Shown here in pieces: positions 8,336 to 16,095 of a DNA stretch of 21,539 bases. How positions within the stretch are numbered: the first letter of the stretch is position 1; each line of letters starts with the position of its first letter. The translations under genes were made by a program, and so were the position numbers. The notes beneath the pieces are model-generated. The model saw only the letters and a list, made by a program, of their open reading frames with translations, was not told where the DNA came from and did no database searches. Where the stretch lies: NCBI GenBank assembly GCA_016212295.1, contig JACRGO010000103.1, positions 1-21,539 of the forward strand, given 5' to 3'. This DNA is from Nitrospinota bacterium (GTDB taxonomy: Bacteria; Nitrospinota; Nitrospinia; JACRGO01).

Positions 8336-8445
8336 AAAAATAAATTCGAAATCCAAATAACGAAATCCTAAACAATATCAAAACTCAAAGGCTCAAATTT
8401 TAAAACTCAGGCCAACGTGGTTTGGTATATTGAAATTTGGTTATT
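8336..8445 (+). repeat. Long AT-rich spacer repeat, copy 1
   Basis: Shares AAAAATAAATTCGAAATCC-like blocks, GAAACAATATCAAAA-like blocks, CAGGCC and GTGGTTTGG with 13518-13611 in the same order. It lies in the 8329-8644 gene-free spacer, which also holds an inverted copy of the GCGGC..AACCAAAA repeat (8483-8510) and a 28-nt pyrimidine tract (8537-8564) before the radical SAM gene. Confidence 0.65.
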
Positions 8446-8482
8446 CGGATTTGTTTCGTATTTTCGATATTCGATATTCGGA

Positions 8483-8510
8483 TTTTGGTTGCGGCGAAGC
8501 CGCGCCGTGC
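8483..8510 (-). repeat. Short relative of the 38-bp repeat, inverted
   Basis: On the minus strand it reads GCGCGGCTTCGCCGCAACCA then AAA, matching the core at 20341-20360 with a different loop. The stem is GCGGC/GCCGC. Confidence 0.5.
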
Positions 8511-8644
8511 CCTCCGTGGTTAAAAAAGTTTTAAGGCCTCTTCTTTTTTCTTTCCTTCCCCCCCGTTTGCTGATATTCTTATAAGAAAGAGGCAGTAAAA
8601 AAGCCGTTTATTAATAAAAATAATGTAGAACCTGAAAGGAAGTC

Positions 8645-10834
8645 ATGGCTGTATCTAATTTAGTTCACCCTCGCGGAGCAAAAGCCGAGGTTTTGTTGTC
8701 CAGCGTGTTTGGCCCCTATGCCCAAAACGATGAGTACGGGAGCCGCGAAATCAACCCCATGGAACTCTACCACAACCAGGTGACCCGCGTTCAGGGTCCC
8801 TTTTCCCTCCGCATGTTCCACCGGTCCTTCGGATTGATGATGATCCAGGAAAACATCGACGCCCCGTGCAGGCTCCTTGATTTTCCCACCCTGGACCGTT
8901 TCATTGAGGAGATCAAAAGCCATTCCTACGACATCATCGGCATCAGTTCCATCAATTGTAACTGGGCCAAGGTGAAAAAGATGTGCGAGGTGGCGCGCGT
9001 CCATCTGCCCAAGGCGACCATAGTCGTGGGCGGCCATATCGCCAATGTCCAGGATATCCTGTCCAAGACCGGCGCGGACCATATTGTCCTCGGAGAGGGG
9101 GTCCGCTGGTTCCGGAAATTCCTGGGCCAGGACGAAAACGCCCCTGTCAAGCACCCCCTGGCCTATTCCGGGTTCGGGACCAGGAGTTTCGGAGTCACGG
9201 CCCCGGAAAAACCAGGAGACACGGCCGCCATTCTTATCCCTTCCGTGGGTTGTCCTTTGGGCTGTAATTTTTGTTCCACCTCCGCCCAGTTCGGCGGCAA
9301 GGGAAAGTTCATAAATTTTTACGAGACCGGGGACGCCCTTTTTTCCGTCATTTGCGGACTGGAGGAAAAACTCAAATCCAGGTCCTTTTTCGTCCTGGAC
9401 GAAAATTTTCTGCTCCATAAAAAAAGGGCCTTGCGGCTGCTTGAATTGATGGAGCAGCATGACAAGGGCTGGATCTTTTACGTGTTCAGCTCCGCCTCGG
9501 TGCTGAGGTCTTATACCGTTCAGCAACTGATAAGTCTTGGCATAACCTGGGTCTGGATGGGGCTGGAAGGGGAAAACAGCAAATACCCCAAGCTCCAAGG
9601 GGCGGACACCCTTTCCCTCGTGCGGGAGCTGCAGTCTCACGGTATTTGCGTGCTTGGGTCCTCCATCATCGGCCTTGAGGACCATACCCCGGAAAATATC
9701 GGCGAGGCCGTGGATTACGCGGTAAGACACAATACCGCCTTCCACCAGTTCATGCTTTATACCCCTCTGCCTGGCACGCCCCTTTATGATGAGCATCTCA
9801 GGGACGGGTCCCTTCTTTCCGAGGAGGAGTGCCCCACGGCGGACATACATGGCCAATACCGTTTCAATTACCGCCATGGCCATATTTCAGGGGGCCTGGA
9901 AACGGAATTTATTCTCCGCGCCTTCCAGCGGGATTTCGAGGCCAACGGACCCAGCCTCGCCCGCATGATGAGGACCATGCTGACGGGCTGGAAGAGGTAT
10001 AAGAACCATGCTGACCAGCGCATCCGCGAGCGCTACCAATGGAAATGCCGGAGATTAAAGGACAGCTACGCAGGGGCGGTTTGGGCCATGAAGAAGTGGT
10101 ACGGAAGCCGGAAACCCGCAGGGGAGCAGATGGCCTCTCTTCTTCACGACCTGTACGAGGAATTCGGGTGGCTGACCAGGGCCGTTGCCCCGATAATCGG
10201 GAGGGTGTTGCATTTCGCGATGAAACTGGAGGCCGCGAGGCTGGCCAGGGGGTGGACCTATGAACCCGGCGTGGTTTACGAAAAAAACGCGCGGGCGATT
10301 TCACTGGAAAAAGAAGAGCGGGCGTCGGCCTGGAAGAACGCGTTGAAATTCATCCCAAGGCTTATAGGCGGGATGATGCCCGAAAGGGGTTTCGGGGAAA
10401 ACCAGCGGCGCAAATTCGCCGGTTATTCCTGCCGCGTGAGGGAACGCCTTTCCAGCAGCACCCTTGTCCCAATGGAGCTTTTCGGCAAGGGGGTCCTCTA
10501 TATAAAATTGAGAACGCCGTTTGAGAACAGGCGTCCGCTCATTGTCGACCTGCAAGGAATTTTCAACGCCAAAACGGCCATGAAGTTGAAGAAAAAGATC
10601 AAGGCCCATTTAAGAGAAAACAGCGGGCACCTGGCGATCAACTTCAGCAATCTGGCGAGCGTTGAGAGCAAGGCCCTCCTGCGGTTTCTGAAAAAACTCA
10701 GGGGCTTCAAGGAGCGGATCAAGATCGTATACCTCGACTCCCTGGGCGAGGACATGGCCGAGGCCGTCCGCTACGCCAAAAAATACTTCGAGGTGTTCAA
10801 GGACGAAGAGCGTCTGGCCGGGTCAATGGCCTGA
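8645..10834 (+). CDS. B12-binding-type radical SAM protein with C-terminal STAS-like domain
   Basis: A 729-residue protein. Residues about 10-165 resemble the cobalamin-binding Rossmann domain of this superfamily (SYDIIGISSINCNWAKVKK, VVGGHIANVQDIL, HIVLGEG), but the DxHxxG motif for the lower ligand is not seen. The radical SAM core (about 195-420) has the cluster motif CPLGCNFC (C203, C207, C210), then LDENFLL, MGLEGENSKYPKLQG and TPLPGTPLYDEHL. A helical region (about 430-600) of unknown role follows. Residues 631-729 look like a STAS fold: VDLQGIFNAKTAMKLKKKI, then INFSNLASVESKALLRFLKK, where S675 aligns with the phosphorylatable Ser of anti-sigma antagonists. GAAAGGAAG precedes the ATG. 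The substrate is unknown. The STAS tail suggests regulated or protein-protein interactions. Confidence 0.85.
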   Translation: MAVSNLVHPRGAKAEVLLSSVFGPYAQNDEYGSREINPMELYHNQVTRVQGPFSLRMFHRSFGLMMIQENIDAPCRLLDFPTLDRFIEEIKSHSYDIIGISSINCNWAKVKKMCEVARVHLPKATIVVGGHIANVQDILSKTGADHIVLGEGVRWFRKFLGQDENAPVKHPLAYSGFGTRSFGVTAPEKPGDTAAILIPSVGCPLGCNFCSTSAQFGGKGKFINFYETGDALFSVICGLEEKLKSRSFFVLDENFLLHKKRALRLLELMEQHDKGWIFYVFSSASVLRSYTVQQLISLGITWVWMGLEGENSKYPKLQGADTLSLVRELQSHGICVLGSSIIGLEDHTPENIGEAVDYAVRHNTAFHQFMLYTPLPGTPLYDEHLRDGSLLSEEECPTADIHGQYRFNYRHGHISGGLETEFILRAFQRDFEANGPSLARMMRTMLTGWKRYKNHADQRIRERYQWKCRRLKDSYAGAVWAMKKWYGSRKPAGEQMASLLHDLYEEFGWLTRAVAPIIGRVLHFAMKLEAARLARGWTYEPGVVYEKNARAISLEKEERASAWKNALKFIPRLIGGMMPERGFGENQRRKFAGYSCRVRERLSSSTLVPMELFGKGVLYIKLRTPFENRRPLIVDLQGIFNAKTAMKLKKKIKAHLRENSGHLAINFSNLASVESKALLRFLKKLRGFKERIKIVYLDSLGEDMAEAVRYAKKYFEVFKDEERLAGSMA

Positions 10835-10868
10835 GACGGGCGGTATGACAGGATAAAGATAAAAAGAT

Positions 10869-10912
10869 AAAATCTACAAAAATCTGAAATCTGAAATTGT
10901 AAATCTGAAATT
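10869..10912 (+). repeat. Heptamer (AAATCTG) array
   Basis: Three AAATCTG units with interruptions fill most of the 101-bp gap between the radical SAM gene and ppa. Same family as 5688-5865 and 11668-11737. Confidence 0.65.
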
Positions 10913-10935
10913 TATTTTATTATTGAAAGGACCCT

Positions 10936-11559
10936 ATGAAATTCCCGGAACCTTTTTACCGTTGGCGGCCCCATCCCTGGCACGGCCTTGAGGCGGGAAG
11001 CAATCCGCCGCATGTAGTAAACGCCTACATTGAAATCACGCCCTTTGACTCCGTGAAGTACGAGGTTGACAAAAAGACCGGCTACCTCCTGGTGGAGCGG
11101 CCGCAGCGGACCAGTTCGCAGCCTCCCAACCTCTACGGATTCATTCCCAGGACATTCTGCGGCGAGAGGGTAGGGGCGCTGTCACCCACTAGTAAACGCG
11201 GGGACTGTGACCCGCTTGATATATGCGTGATCAGCGAGCGGCCCATCGACAAATCCGAGGTCATCCTGAAGGCCAAGGTCATCGGCGGATTGCAGATGGT
11301 GGATAACTGGGAGGCCGATGACAAGATCGTCGCGGTCCTGGCCAACGACAATATATGGGGATCAGCCGAGGGGATATCGGACCTTCCAAAGATAATGGTG
11401 GAGCGCCTGCGCCACTATTTCAGCACCTACAAGCTCGTCTTTGGGCAGGAATTGAATGTTTCCATTGAGTCGGTTTACGACGCGGACCAAGCGAAAAAAG
11501 TAGTCCAGGCCGCGATGGACGATTACGCTGATGAATTCGGGCTTCAGGGGTATGGCTGA
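10936..11559 (+). CDS. ppa: Inorganic pyrophosphatase, family I
   Basis: Hydrolyses pyrophosphate to two phosphates in the cytosol, pulling biosynthetic reactions forward. The length of 207 residues is somewhat more than the roughly 175 of the E. coli enzyme. Conserved residues are visible: [12 protein letters not shown] (K41, E43), [12 protein letters not shown] (R55), the YGFIPRT Tyr (67), the Asp triad GDCDPLD (D90, D92, D95) and [12 protein letters not shown] with D129/K130. The N-terminal 30 residues ([19 protein letters not shown]) resemble longer bacterial family I forms. GAAAGGA lies 5 nt before the ATG. It is separated from the upstream gene by a heptamer repeat and so probably has its own promoter, which I cannot place. 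Confidence 0.95.
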   Translation: MKFPEPFYRWRPHPWHGLEAGSNPPHVVNAYIEITPFDSVKYEVDKKTGYLLVERPQRTSSQPPNLYGFIPRTFCGERVGALSPTSKRGDCDPLDICVISERPIDKSEVILKAKVIGGLQMVDNWEADDKIVAVLANDNIWGSAEGISDLPKIMVERLRHYFSTYKLVFGQELNVSIESVYDADQAKKVVQAAMDDYADEFGLQGYG

Positions 11560-11667
11560 CAATAGCCAAATAACAAGCATCAAATAACAAATAAGCTCCA
11601 AAAATAAAATACCATGCAACACCTTGCGCTGTTGGAATTTTGATTTTAGCGGTTAGCTTCCAGGACT

Positions 11668-11737
11668 TTAAAATCTTAAATCTTAAATCTTAAATCTCAA
11701 ATCTCAAATCTGAGATCTCAAATCTGAAATCCCAAAT
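11668..11737. repeat. Heptamer (AAATCTT/AAATCTC/AAATCTG) array
   Basis: About ten tandem 7-bp units with drifting last bases lie between the convergent ppa and oadA genes, ending 8 bp before the oadA stop codon. No spacers, no CRISPR character. Confidence 0.75.
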
Positions 11738-11745
11738 ATCCTTGC

Positions 11746-13098
11746 CTATTCCTCAAACTCCGAGGGCTGTTTCCCCTTGTTTCCGTAATATTTAGCCGAG
11801 ATCTGCGGGAAAAGGGCATGCACCATCGCGTCCTCGTCGTCCCTGCCGTGCGACTCGGCCTTTGCCTTTTTCCACTCCGGCTGGATAAGGTCCGCCGGGC
11901 GGCAGGTTATTTGAGGCTCCTTGCGCAGGACTTTTTCCGCCAGCACAGGATCCACCGGACCTGGGAGTGCGCCGTAGTTGCCTCTGATAAGCTCCTGCAC
12001 TTCCATTGATATTATCTTGTACCTTTGCCCAAGCAGGACGTTTAGCACTGCCTGGCCGCCTACAATTTGCGAGGTAGGGGTCACAAGCGGCGGGTATCCC
12101 ATGTCATGGCGCACTTTCGGCACCTCTTCCAGCACTTCCTGGAGGCGGTGGCCGGCCTTCTGCATCTTAAGCTGGCTTTCCAGATTGGATATCATCCCGC
12201 CGGGTATTTGTGACTTCAGGATATTGACGTCCACCCCATTAAAGCCGCTCTCGAATTTCTTGTATTTTTTCCGCACCTCGGCGAAGTATGTTACTATTTC
12301 AATGCAGAGGTCCAGGTCAACGCCTGTATCGAGTTCTGTCCCCTTCAACATGGCGACCACGGATTCCGTGGGAGGGTGGGAAGTCCCCTGCGAAAGAGAG
12401 CTTATGGCGCAATCCAGTATGTCGCAGCCGGCCTCTATGGCGCGCATGAAGGTGAAGTTTGCTAGGCCGCTTGTGCAATGGCTGTGGAGGTGTATGGGGA
12501 CCTTTATCCTGCTCTTTAACTCGCTTATAAGCTCGTAGGCGGCGTCCGGGAAGAGCAGGCCGGCCATGTCCTTCACGCAAATGGAGTCGCTTCCCATCTT
12601 CTCCAACTCCACGGCCAGGTCAACGAACATCCTGGTGCTGTGCAACGGGCTTACGGTGTAGCTGATGGTCCCTTCAACGTGCTTGCCGAGGCGCTTCACG
12701 GTCTCCATCGACGTCTTAAGGTTGCGCAGGTCATTGAGCGCGTCGAATACCCGGAATATGTTTATCCCCGCCTCCACGGCAAGCTCTATGAAGCGGACCA
12801 CCACGTCGTCCGCGTAATGCCTGTAGCCCACCAGGTTCTGCCCGCGAAGCAGCATCTGGAAAGGGGTCTTGGGCATCATTCTCTTGAGGAGCCTCACGCG
12901 CTCCCAGGGGTCTTCATTGAGAAAGCGCACGCAGGTGTCAAAGGTCGCCCCGCCCCACATTTCCACGGACCAGAACCCGGCGTCATCCAGCTTTTCCGCT
13001 ATGGGCAGCATGTCCTTTGTGCGCATGCGCGTGGCAAGGAGTGACTGGTGGGCGTCCCTCAGAACCACTTCCGTTATATGTATCTTTCGTTTACCCAA
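11746..13098 (-). CDS. oadA: OadA/PycB-type carboxyltransferase subunit without biotinyl domain
   Basis: Transfers the carboxyl group between carboxybiotin and pyruvate/oxaloacetate, as in pyruvate carboxylase subunit B or oxaloacetate decarboxylase alpha. The protein has an HMGL-like TIM barrel (to about 300) with LRDAHQSLLATRMRT, MWGGATFDTC, RVFDALNDLRN, the active-site Lys in CVKDMAGLLFP and the metal motif HLHSHCTSG. The conserved carboxylase domain (to about 445) ends KQPSEFEE. Full OadA proteins have about 590 residues and a C-terminal biotinyl domain; this one stops at about 450 with no Met-Lys-Met site, so a separate carrier protein must exist. I prefer the TTG at 13098, because GGAGG (13108-13104) sits 5 nt upstream. 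An earlier in-frame TTG at 13110 overlaps that site. No carboxylase partner lies nearby. Confidence 0.9.
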   Translation of the reverse strand: MGKRKIHITEVVLRDAHQSLLATRMRTKDMLPIAEKLDDAGFWSVEMWGGATFDTCVRFLNEDPWERVRLLKRMMPKTPFQMLLRGQNLVGYRHYADDVVVRFIELAVEAGINIFRVFDALNDLRNLKTSMETVKRLGKHVEGTISYTVSPLHSTRMFVDLAVELEKMGSDSICVKDMAGLLFPDAAYELISELKSRIKVPIHLHSHCTSGLANFTFMRAIEAGCDILDCAISSLSQGTSHPPTESVVAMLKGTELDTGVDLDLCIEIVTYFAEVRKKYKKFESGFNGVDVNILKSQIPGGMISNLESQLKMQKAGHRLQEVLEEVPKVRHDMGYPPLVTPTSQIVGGQAVLNVLLGQRYKIISMEVQELIRGNYGALPGPVDPVLAEKVLRKEPQITCRPADLIQPEWKKAKAESHGRDDEDAMVHALFPQISAKYYGNKGKQPSEFEE

Positions 13099-13120
13099 GA
13101 TTTCCTCCAAATGTTATGGC

Positions 13121-13162
13121 AACGGCAAGGCGCGGCCTTGCCGCAACCAAAAAAAAATAAAA
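13121..13162 (+). repeat. Hairpin relative of the 38-bp repeat
   Basis: CGGCAAGG (13123-13130) pairs perfectly with CCTTGCCG (13136-13143), followed by CAACC and an A-rich run as in 20337-20374. It lies in the presumed 5' leader of oadA. Confidence 0.55.
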
Positions 13163-13270
13163 TTCCAAAACTTTAGTCATTTTAAACTTCAGCTCATTTT
13201 AGGCAATAGCGCAACAATCCCGTTAATCGAAAGAATCCTATAATATATGCTCCTGGGATTCCTTATATTT

Positions 13271-13300
13271 CCCCTTGGAAAAGGGGGACAAAGGGGGATG
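13271..13300. repeat. CCCCTT..AAGGGGG repeat hairpin
   Basis: CCCCTT (13271-13276)/AAGGGG (13281-13286) with a GGAA loop, followed by GACAAAGGGGGATG. It resembles dispersed intergenic repeats of the 'CCCCCTTTGTCCCCC' kind. One copy in this window. Confidence 0.4.
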
Positions 13301-13517
13301 TTATAATAAAAATAATCCATGAAAATTGGTTTTTCCGGGTGGATTTTCAGGGGTTTTTGGGGAATAGGAATTGTTTTGATTTCGCGTTGGCTTCCTGCCA
13401 TACAAAAAGCGTATTAAGTCTAGCAAAACGGCTTTGTAAAGTCAAAGTCTCACTTCTTCCGTACTTATAAACCTATAAATTTTGTTTTTCTATCACAGTT
13501 TTTTATGCAACACGTTG

Positions 13518-13611
13518 AAAAATAAATTCAAAATTCGAATAAAGAAATCCGAAACAATATCAAAATCCAAATTTCAGGCCCCGTGGTTTGGAATATTTGA
13601 ATTTGGGTATT
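13518..13611 (+). repeat. Long AT-rich spacer repeat, copy 2
   Basis: Second copy of the element at 8336-8445, collinear but about 16 bp shorter because of internal gaps. Confidence 0.65.
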
Positions 13612-13678
13612 ATGAAAAACAACAAATTGGCTGAGAGATCCAGGGGATTTGATCGGCGCTCAGGGTTGCTTCCTCGCC

Positions 13679-14062
13679 TTATTTAGTCTTTTGGAGATTA
13701 ATGATTTTTGTCTTTATGCCGCTGTAAAGATCAAAATGATCATCTGTCGTATAGATTTCCTTGCAGCCAGTTTCAAGAAGGCTGCTCAGGATAAGCGAGT
13801 CCAACCCTGGGATTTTGAGGTCATGCGAAAGGTGCCCGGCTTTTAATGCTATTTCAGGAGAGATTGAAACCAACGCTGTGGCGATCTTTATATCTTCAAT
13901 GATTTTGGGCCACTTATTGAAGTGTCCTTGCAATAGTTTTTTTTGTAATTCATATAGAACAATAGTGGAAGTTACTATTTCTTGTTCCTTCCAAGCCTTT
14001 ACCGCCAAGGGATGCTCATCTTCAAGGGCAAAGAAAAAGCCTGTATCAACGCCTGTCAGCAT
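13679..14062 (-). CDS. vapC: PIN-domain toxin (VapC-like)
   Basis: A 127-residue PIN-fold ribonuclease. Toxins of this family cleave RNA when not neutralised by their antitoxin. The acidic residues expected at the metal site are visible: D6 in LTGVDTGFFF, E38 in IVLYELQ, D88 in IPGLDSLIL and D107/D108 in YTTDDHFD. All four are intact, so it could be active. The ATG at 14062 lies inside the end of the antitoxin gene (17-nt overlap), the usual antitoxin-then-toxin order with translational coupling. It is more AT-rich than the core genes around it, which fits an acquired accessory gene. The exact target cannot be told. Confidence 0.85.
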   Translation of the reverse strand: MLTGVDTGFFFALEDEHPLAVKAWKEQEIVTSTIVLYELQKKLLQGHFNKWPKIIEDIKIATALVSISPEIALKAGHLSHDLKIPGLDSLILSSLLETGCKEIYTTDDHFDLYSGIKTKIINLQKTK

Positions 14063-14294
14063 CAGCGCCGGTCCTTTCCTTGTGAAGTCCTTCCCATTTT
14101 TTAAGGCCGCCTAACGGCCTTGACTTAGAGAGGGTGCTCAAGACACGTTTCTTGGCCGCCTTTTTAGCATCGCGAGAAAGATACTGCTCCACTGCTTCAC
14201 GAATTATACTGGATACGGGCTTATGCGATGCCTTTGACTTGGCCTTGATGGTATCCAACGTGCTCTGATCCAAATAAAAACTTACTCCAGGCAT
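14046..14294 (-). CDS. Ribbon-helix-helix antitoxin partner of the PIN toxin
   Basis: About 82 residues. The N-terminus (PGVSFYLDQSTLDTIKAKSK, then SSIIREAVEQYL) has the beta-strand, helix, helix pattern of ribbon-helix-helix DNA-binding proteins. The basic, poorly conserved C-terminus (from about residue 50) would wrap the toxin. I choose ATG 14294, which has GGAG 6 nt upstream. Another in-frame ATG at 14306 would add four residues and contains that GGAG within its own codons. It overlaps the toxin start. Such antitoxins normally repress their own promoter, which should lie at about 14300-14340, between this gene and the divergent antitoxin relic; the operator is not identifiable by eye. Confidence 0.8.
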   Translation of the reverse strand: MPGVSFYLDQSTLDTIKAKSKASHKPVSSIIREAVEQYLSRDAKKAAKKRVLSTLSKSRPLGGLKKWEGLHKERTGADADRR

Positions 14295-14364
14295 TTTATA
14301 CTCCATGACGTTTCAATTATGTTGGAATCGTAACATAGTTGTTTTTTTTGCGCAATATATTTTT

Positions 14365-14591
14365 GTGCTTGATCGCCGCTTTGATTCGGGAGAGGACGTT
14401 CATGAACTTATCGATATGTCAAAAGCCACGGTTATTCCTTATGGCAAAAAGGTGCGTATTACTCTCGGCATGGCCGAGTCCCTTGTTGATGAAATAGATG
14501 ATATCCGCGGAGAATAGGGGTTTATAGAGGCGCACTGATCAAAGTATGGCTTCATGAGCGGGTAAGGCAGGAAAAGGCCGTGGCCGGGTAG
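14365..14591 (+). pseudogene. CopG-like antitoxin relic, frameshifted
   Basis: From a GTG at 14365 the frame reads LDRRFDSGEDVHELIDMSKA then KKVRITLGMAESLVDEIDDI and stops at 14515-14517. Another frame immediately continues with RRIGVYRGALIKVWLHERVR and ends at TAG 14589-14591. Together they match the layout of ribbon-helix-helix antitoxins of the '(F)D.GED..E..D.SKA ... VN/RI..P...V..LD ... G..R..LIKVWL.ER' kind. The two halves need a one-base shift near 14505-14512. The extra Gly-Met in ITLGMAESL also departs from the usual Pro. No partner toxin is next to it. It is divergent from the RHH/PIN pair. Confidence 0.65.
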
Positions 14592-14760
14592 AAAATTTTC
14601 GGCGCTCAGGCCAAAGGCAGGCCCTCTTTCAAAAAACAAATAATTTACTATTCATGATCCCCAATTTTTATATTCTGCCTATTAATATCCGCATGCCCGT
14701 GAACAATCTTGATCATGAAAAACATAAACAGGGCGTCCTAGGGGAACGTTAATCTCTTCT

Positions 14761-16095
14761 TTACTCAATTCGTGTAATGACGTAGAACTTGCGCTCTTTA
14801 CCTTCCCCTTTTTCATAAGCTTTTATCTCCTTTAAAGATTCAGACAAGATCATTAAGACATCCACACCATTATTGCCACCACCAAGTATGCTACTCCTAT
14901 TAAATGGTTCGCCAACTTTATCCCTCTTCATGGTGCATATGATGGTTTTTCCACGGACATGGCCTTCGTACCTTATTTTATATTGCGTTGTTTTTGACTG
15001 CCCTATTGATGGAGCTGTTTTATGCGCATAATAGCCCAGTAACCCTAACAGTCCGGCGTCTGGTTGCCCATAAGTCCCTTCTGCCTCAAACCTATTGCCC
15101 TTTATTATTATATTTAACTCACAGTCAGGCCCGCGCCACCGTCCAGTGTGATCGCTTTGATCTTCTTGCAGTAAAGCATGTCCAAAATTTTTATAGAACT
15201 CGCTTAAAGGCTTGGCATTATCCACAATTTGTTTCTTCTTCTTTTCCTCCTCTTCAGGTGCGTCCTTGATTCTTGAAAGTGTATGATTTATGTTTGTGTG
15301 ATAATTCTTGATCTTTAACGCGCGATTGCATATTTCTTCAGCCTCTTTCAGGAAGCCTGCCTTTATTAACTTTTGCGCTAGGTTGCTCATTGCAAGAGTT
15401 TCGTCAAGCTCTTCTGCTTTTTTATAAGCATTAACTGAGCTGTTAGAAAGATCAAAATGGTCGAACTCAACACCAATATTATTCCATGTGCCGGACCCCC
15501 GCTCTCCATCTGGAATCTTTAGGTAATGAAATAATGAGAGATCATCATGGCCCGCCTGCGAATAGTTGTAGGCAAGGGTAAATCTACATTCAGAGTCTTC
15601 AGGTCTGAGTTGTAATGGTAGCTCAGTGAACCCGAACAATAAGTCTTTGTTATCCTCCGTTTCCGCTAATTCGCGGAACGTTTTAATCAAGCGGGCTTCG
15701 CCATCTTCTGCTAGAATTTTAATGCCCTTCATCTTTGTAATGATTGAAATCACCTTGTCCTTTCGTCCTGCTATATTGAAGGAAAGGACAGCGTCAGAAT
15801 ACATCGTGAATTTATTATTGACATCATCCGCCGTTTCCGCGGCAACTTCAAATTGTTGAGCAGCTTTTTCGTGGTCATCGTATTGTTTATATCCCATTGC
15901 TAAATATTTCATGATCTCAGAATTCTTAGGGTGAGACTTTGCAATCTCCTCTAATTTACGCAGTTCACCCCCTTTTGTGAGTAATATTCTAAGGTATTCC
16001 TGGCAGGCCTCCCAGCTTGACCTGTTTTCTGGCTTCTTCCCATCTTCAGAATTGATAAGCATTATTAATGCGTTGTGCGCCTTCCTCATTGTCAT
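14761..16095 (-). CDS. TPR protein with novel C-terminal beta-rich domain, partner of the TIR gene
   Basis: Up to 444 residues. Residues about 43-275 are helical repeats of TPR type (EIMKYLAMGYKQYDDHEKAA, TWNNIGVEFDHF then VNAYKKAEELDETLAMSNLA, KAGFLKEAEEICNRALKI). A charged linker (279-290) follows. The C-terminal about 145 residues appear beta-rich, with a GRWRGPDCEL motif, alternating strands (KIRYEGHVRGKTIICTMKRD) and a Gly-rich turn SILGGGNNGVD; I do not recognise this domain, though a calycin-like barrel is possible. The annotated ATG overlaps the TIR gene by 50 nt in another frame. The first ~15 residues look like out-of-frame TIR tail, and ATG 16062 is an alternative start. In relatives this may be one TIR-TPR protein. 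The gene is AT-rich compared with core genes. Confidence 0.75.
   Translation of the reverse strand: MTMRKAHNALIMLINSEDGKKPENRSSWEACQEYLRILLTKGGELRKLEEIAKSHPKNSEIMKYLAMGYKQYDDHEKAAQQFEVAAETADDVNNKFTMYSDAVLSFNIAGRKDKVISIITKMKGIKILAEDGEARLIKTFRELAETEDNKDLLFGFTELPLQLRPEDSECRFTLAYNYSQAGHDDLSLFHYLKIPDGERGSGTWNNIGVEFDHFDLSNSSVNAYKKAEELDETLAMSNLAQKLIKAGFLKEAEEICNRALKIKNYHTNINHTLSRIKDAPEEEEKKKKQIVDNAKPLSEFYKNFGHALLQEDQSDHTGRWRGPDCELNIIIKGNRFEAEGTYGQPDAGLLGLLGYYAHKTAPSIGQSKTTQYKIRYEGHVRGKTIICTMKRDKVGEPFNRSSILGGGNNGVDVLMILSESLKEIKAYEKGEGKERKFYVITRIE

Larger units (their letters stand above)
13099..13678. other. Gene-free spacer rich in repeats
   Basis: No supported gene. Contents: a hairpin repeat in the oadA leader (13121-13162), a C-rich/G-rich repeat (13271-13300), unexplained AT-rich sequence at 13301-13517, and the second copy of the long AT-rich repeat (13518-13611). 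A 32-codon hydrophobic frame at 13319-13417 lacks a ribosome-binding site and is not called. Confidence 0.6.

Noticed and set aside
8537-8564. 28-nt pyrimidine tract as triplex/H-DNA or regulatory element
   Set aside because: Not a mirror repeat and no associated signal; treated as low-complexity sequence upstream of the radical SAM gene.
8660-9883. 407-codon open frame antisense to the radical SAM gene
   Set aside because: It fully overlaps a gene with clear catalytic motifs, encodes a His/Gly/Pro-rich sequence without recognisable domains, and is explained by codon bias of the sense strand.
11668-11737. CRISPR array
   Set aside because: Units are 7 bp and directly tandem with no unique spacers, and no cas genes are present.
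13319-13417. 32-codon hydrophobic frame (possible small membrane protein or type I toxin)
   Set aside because: No ribosome-binding site, in a repeat-filled spacer, and no recognisable family; not enough support.
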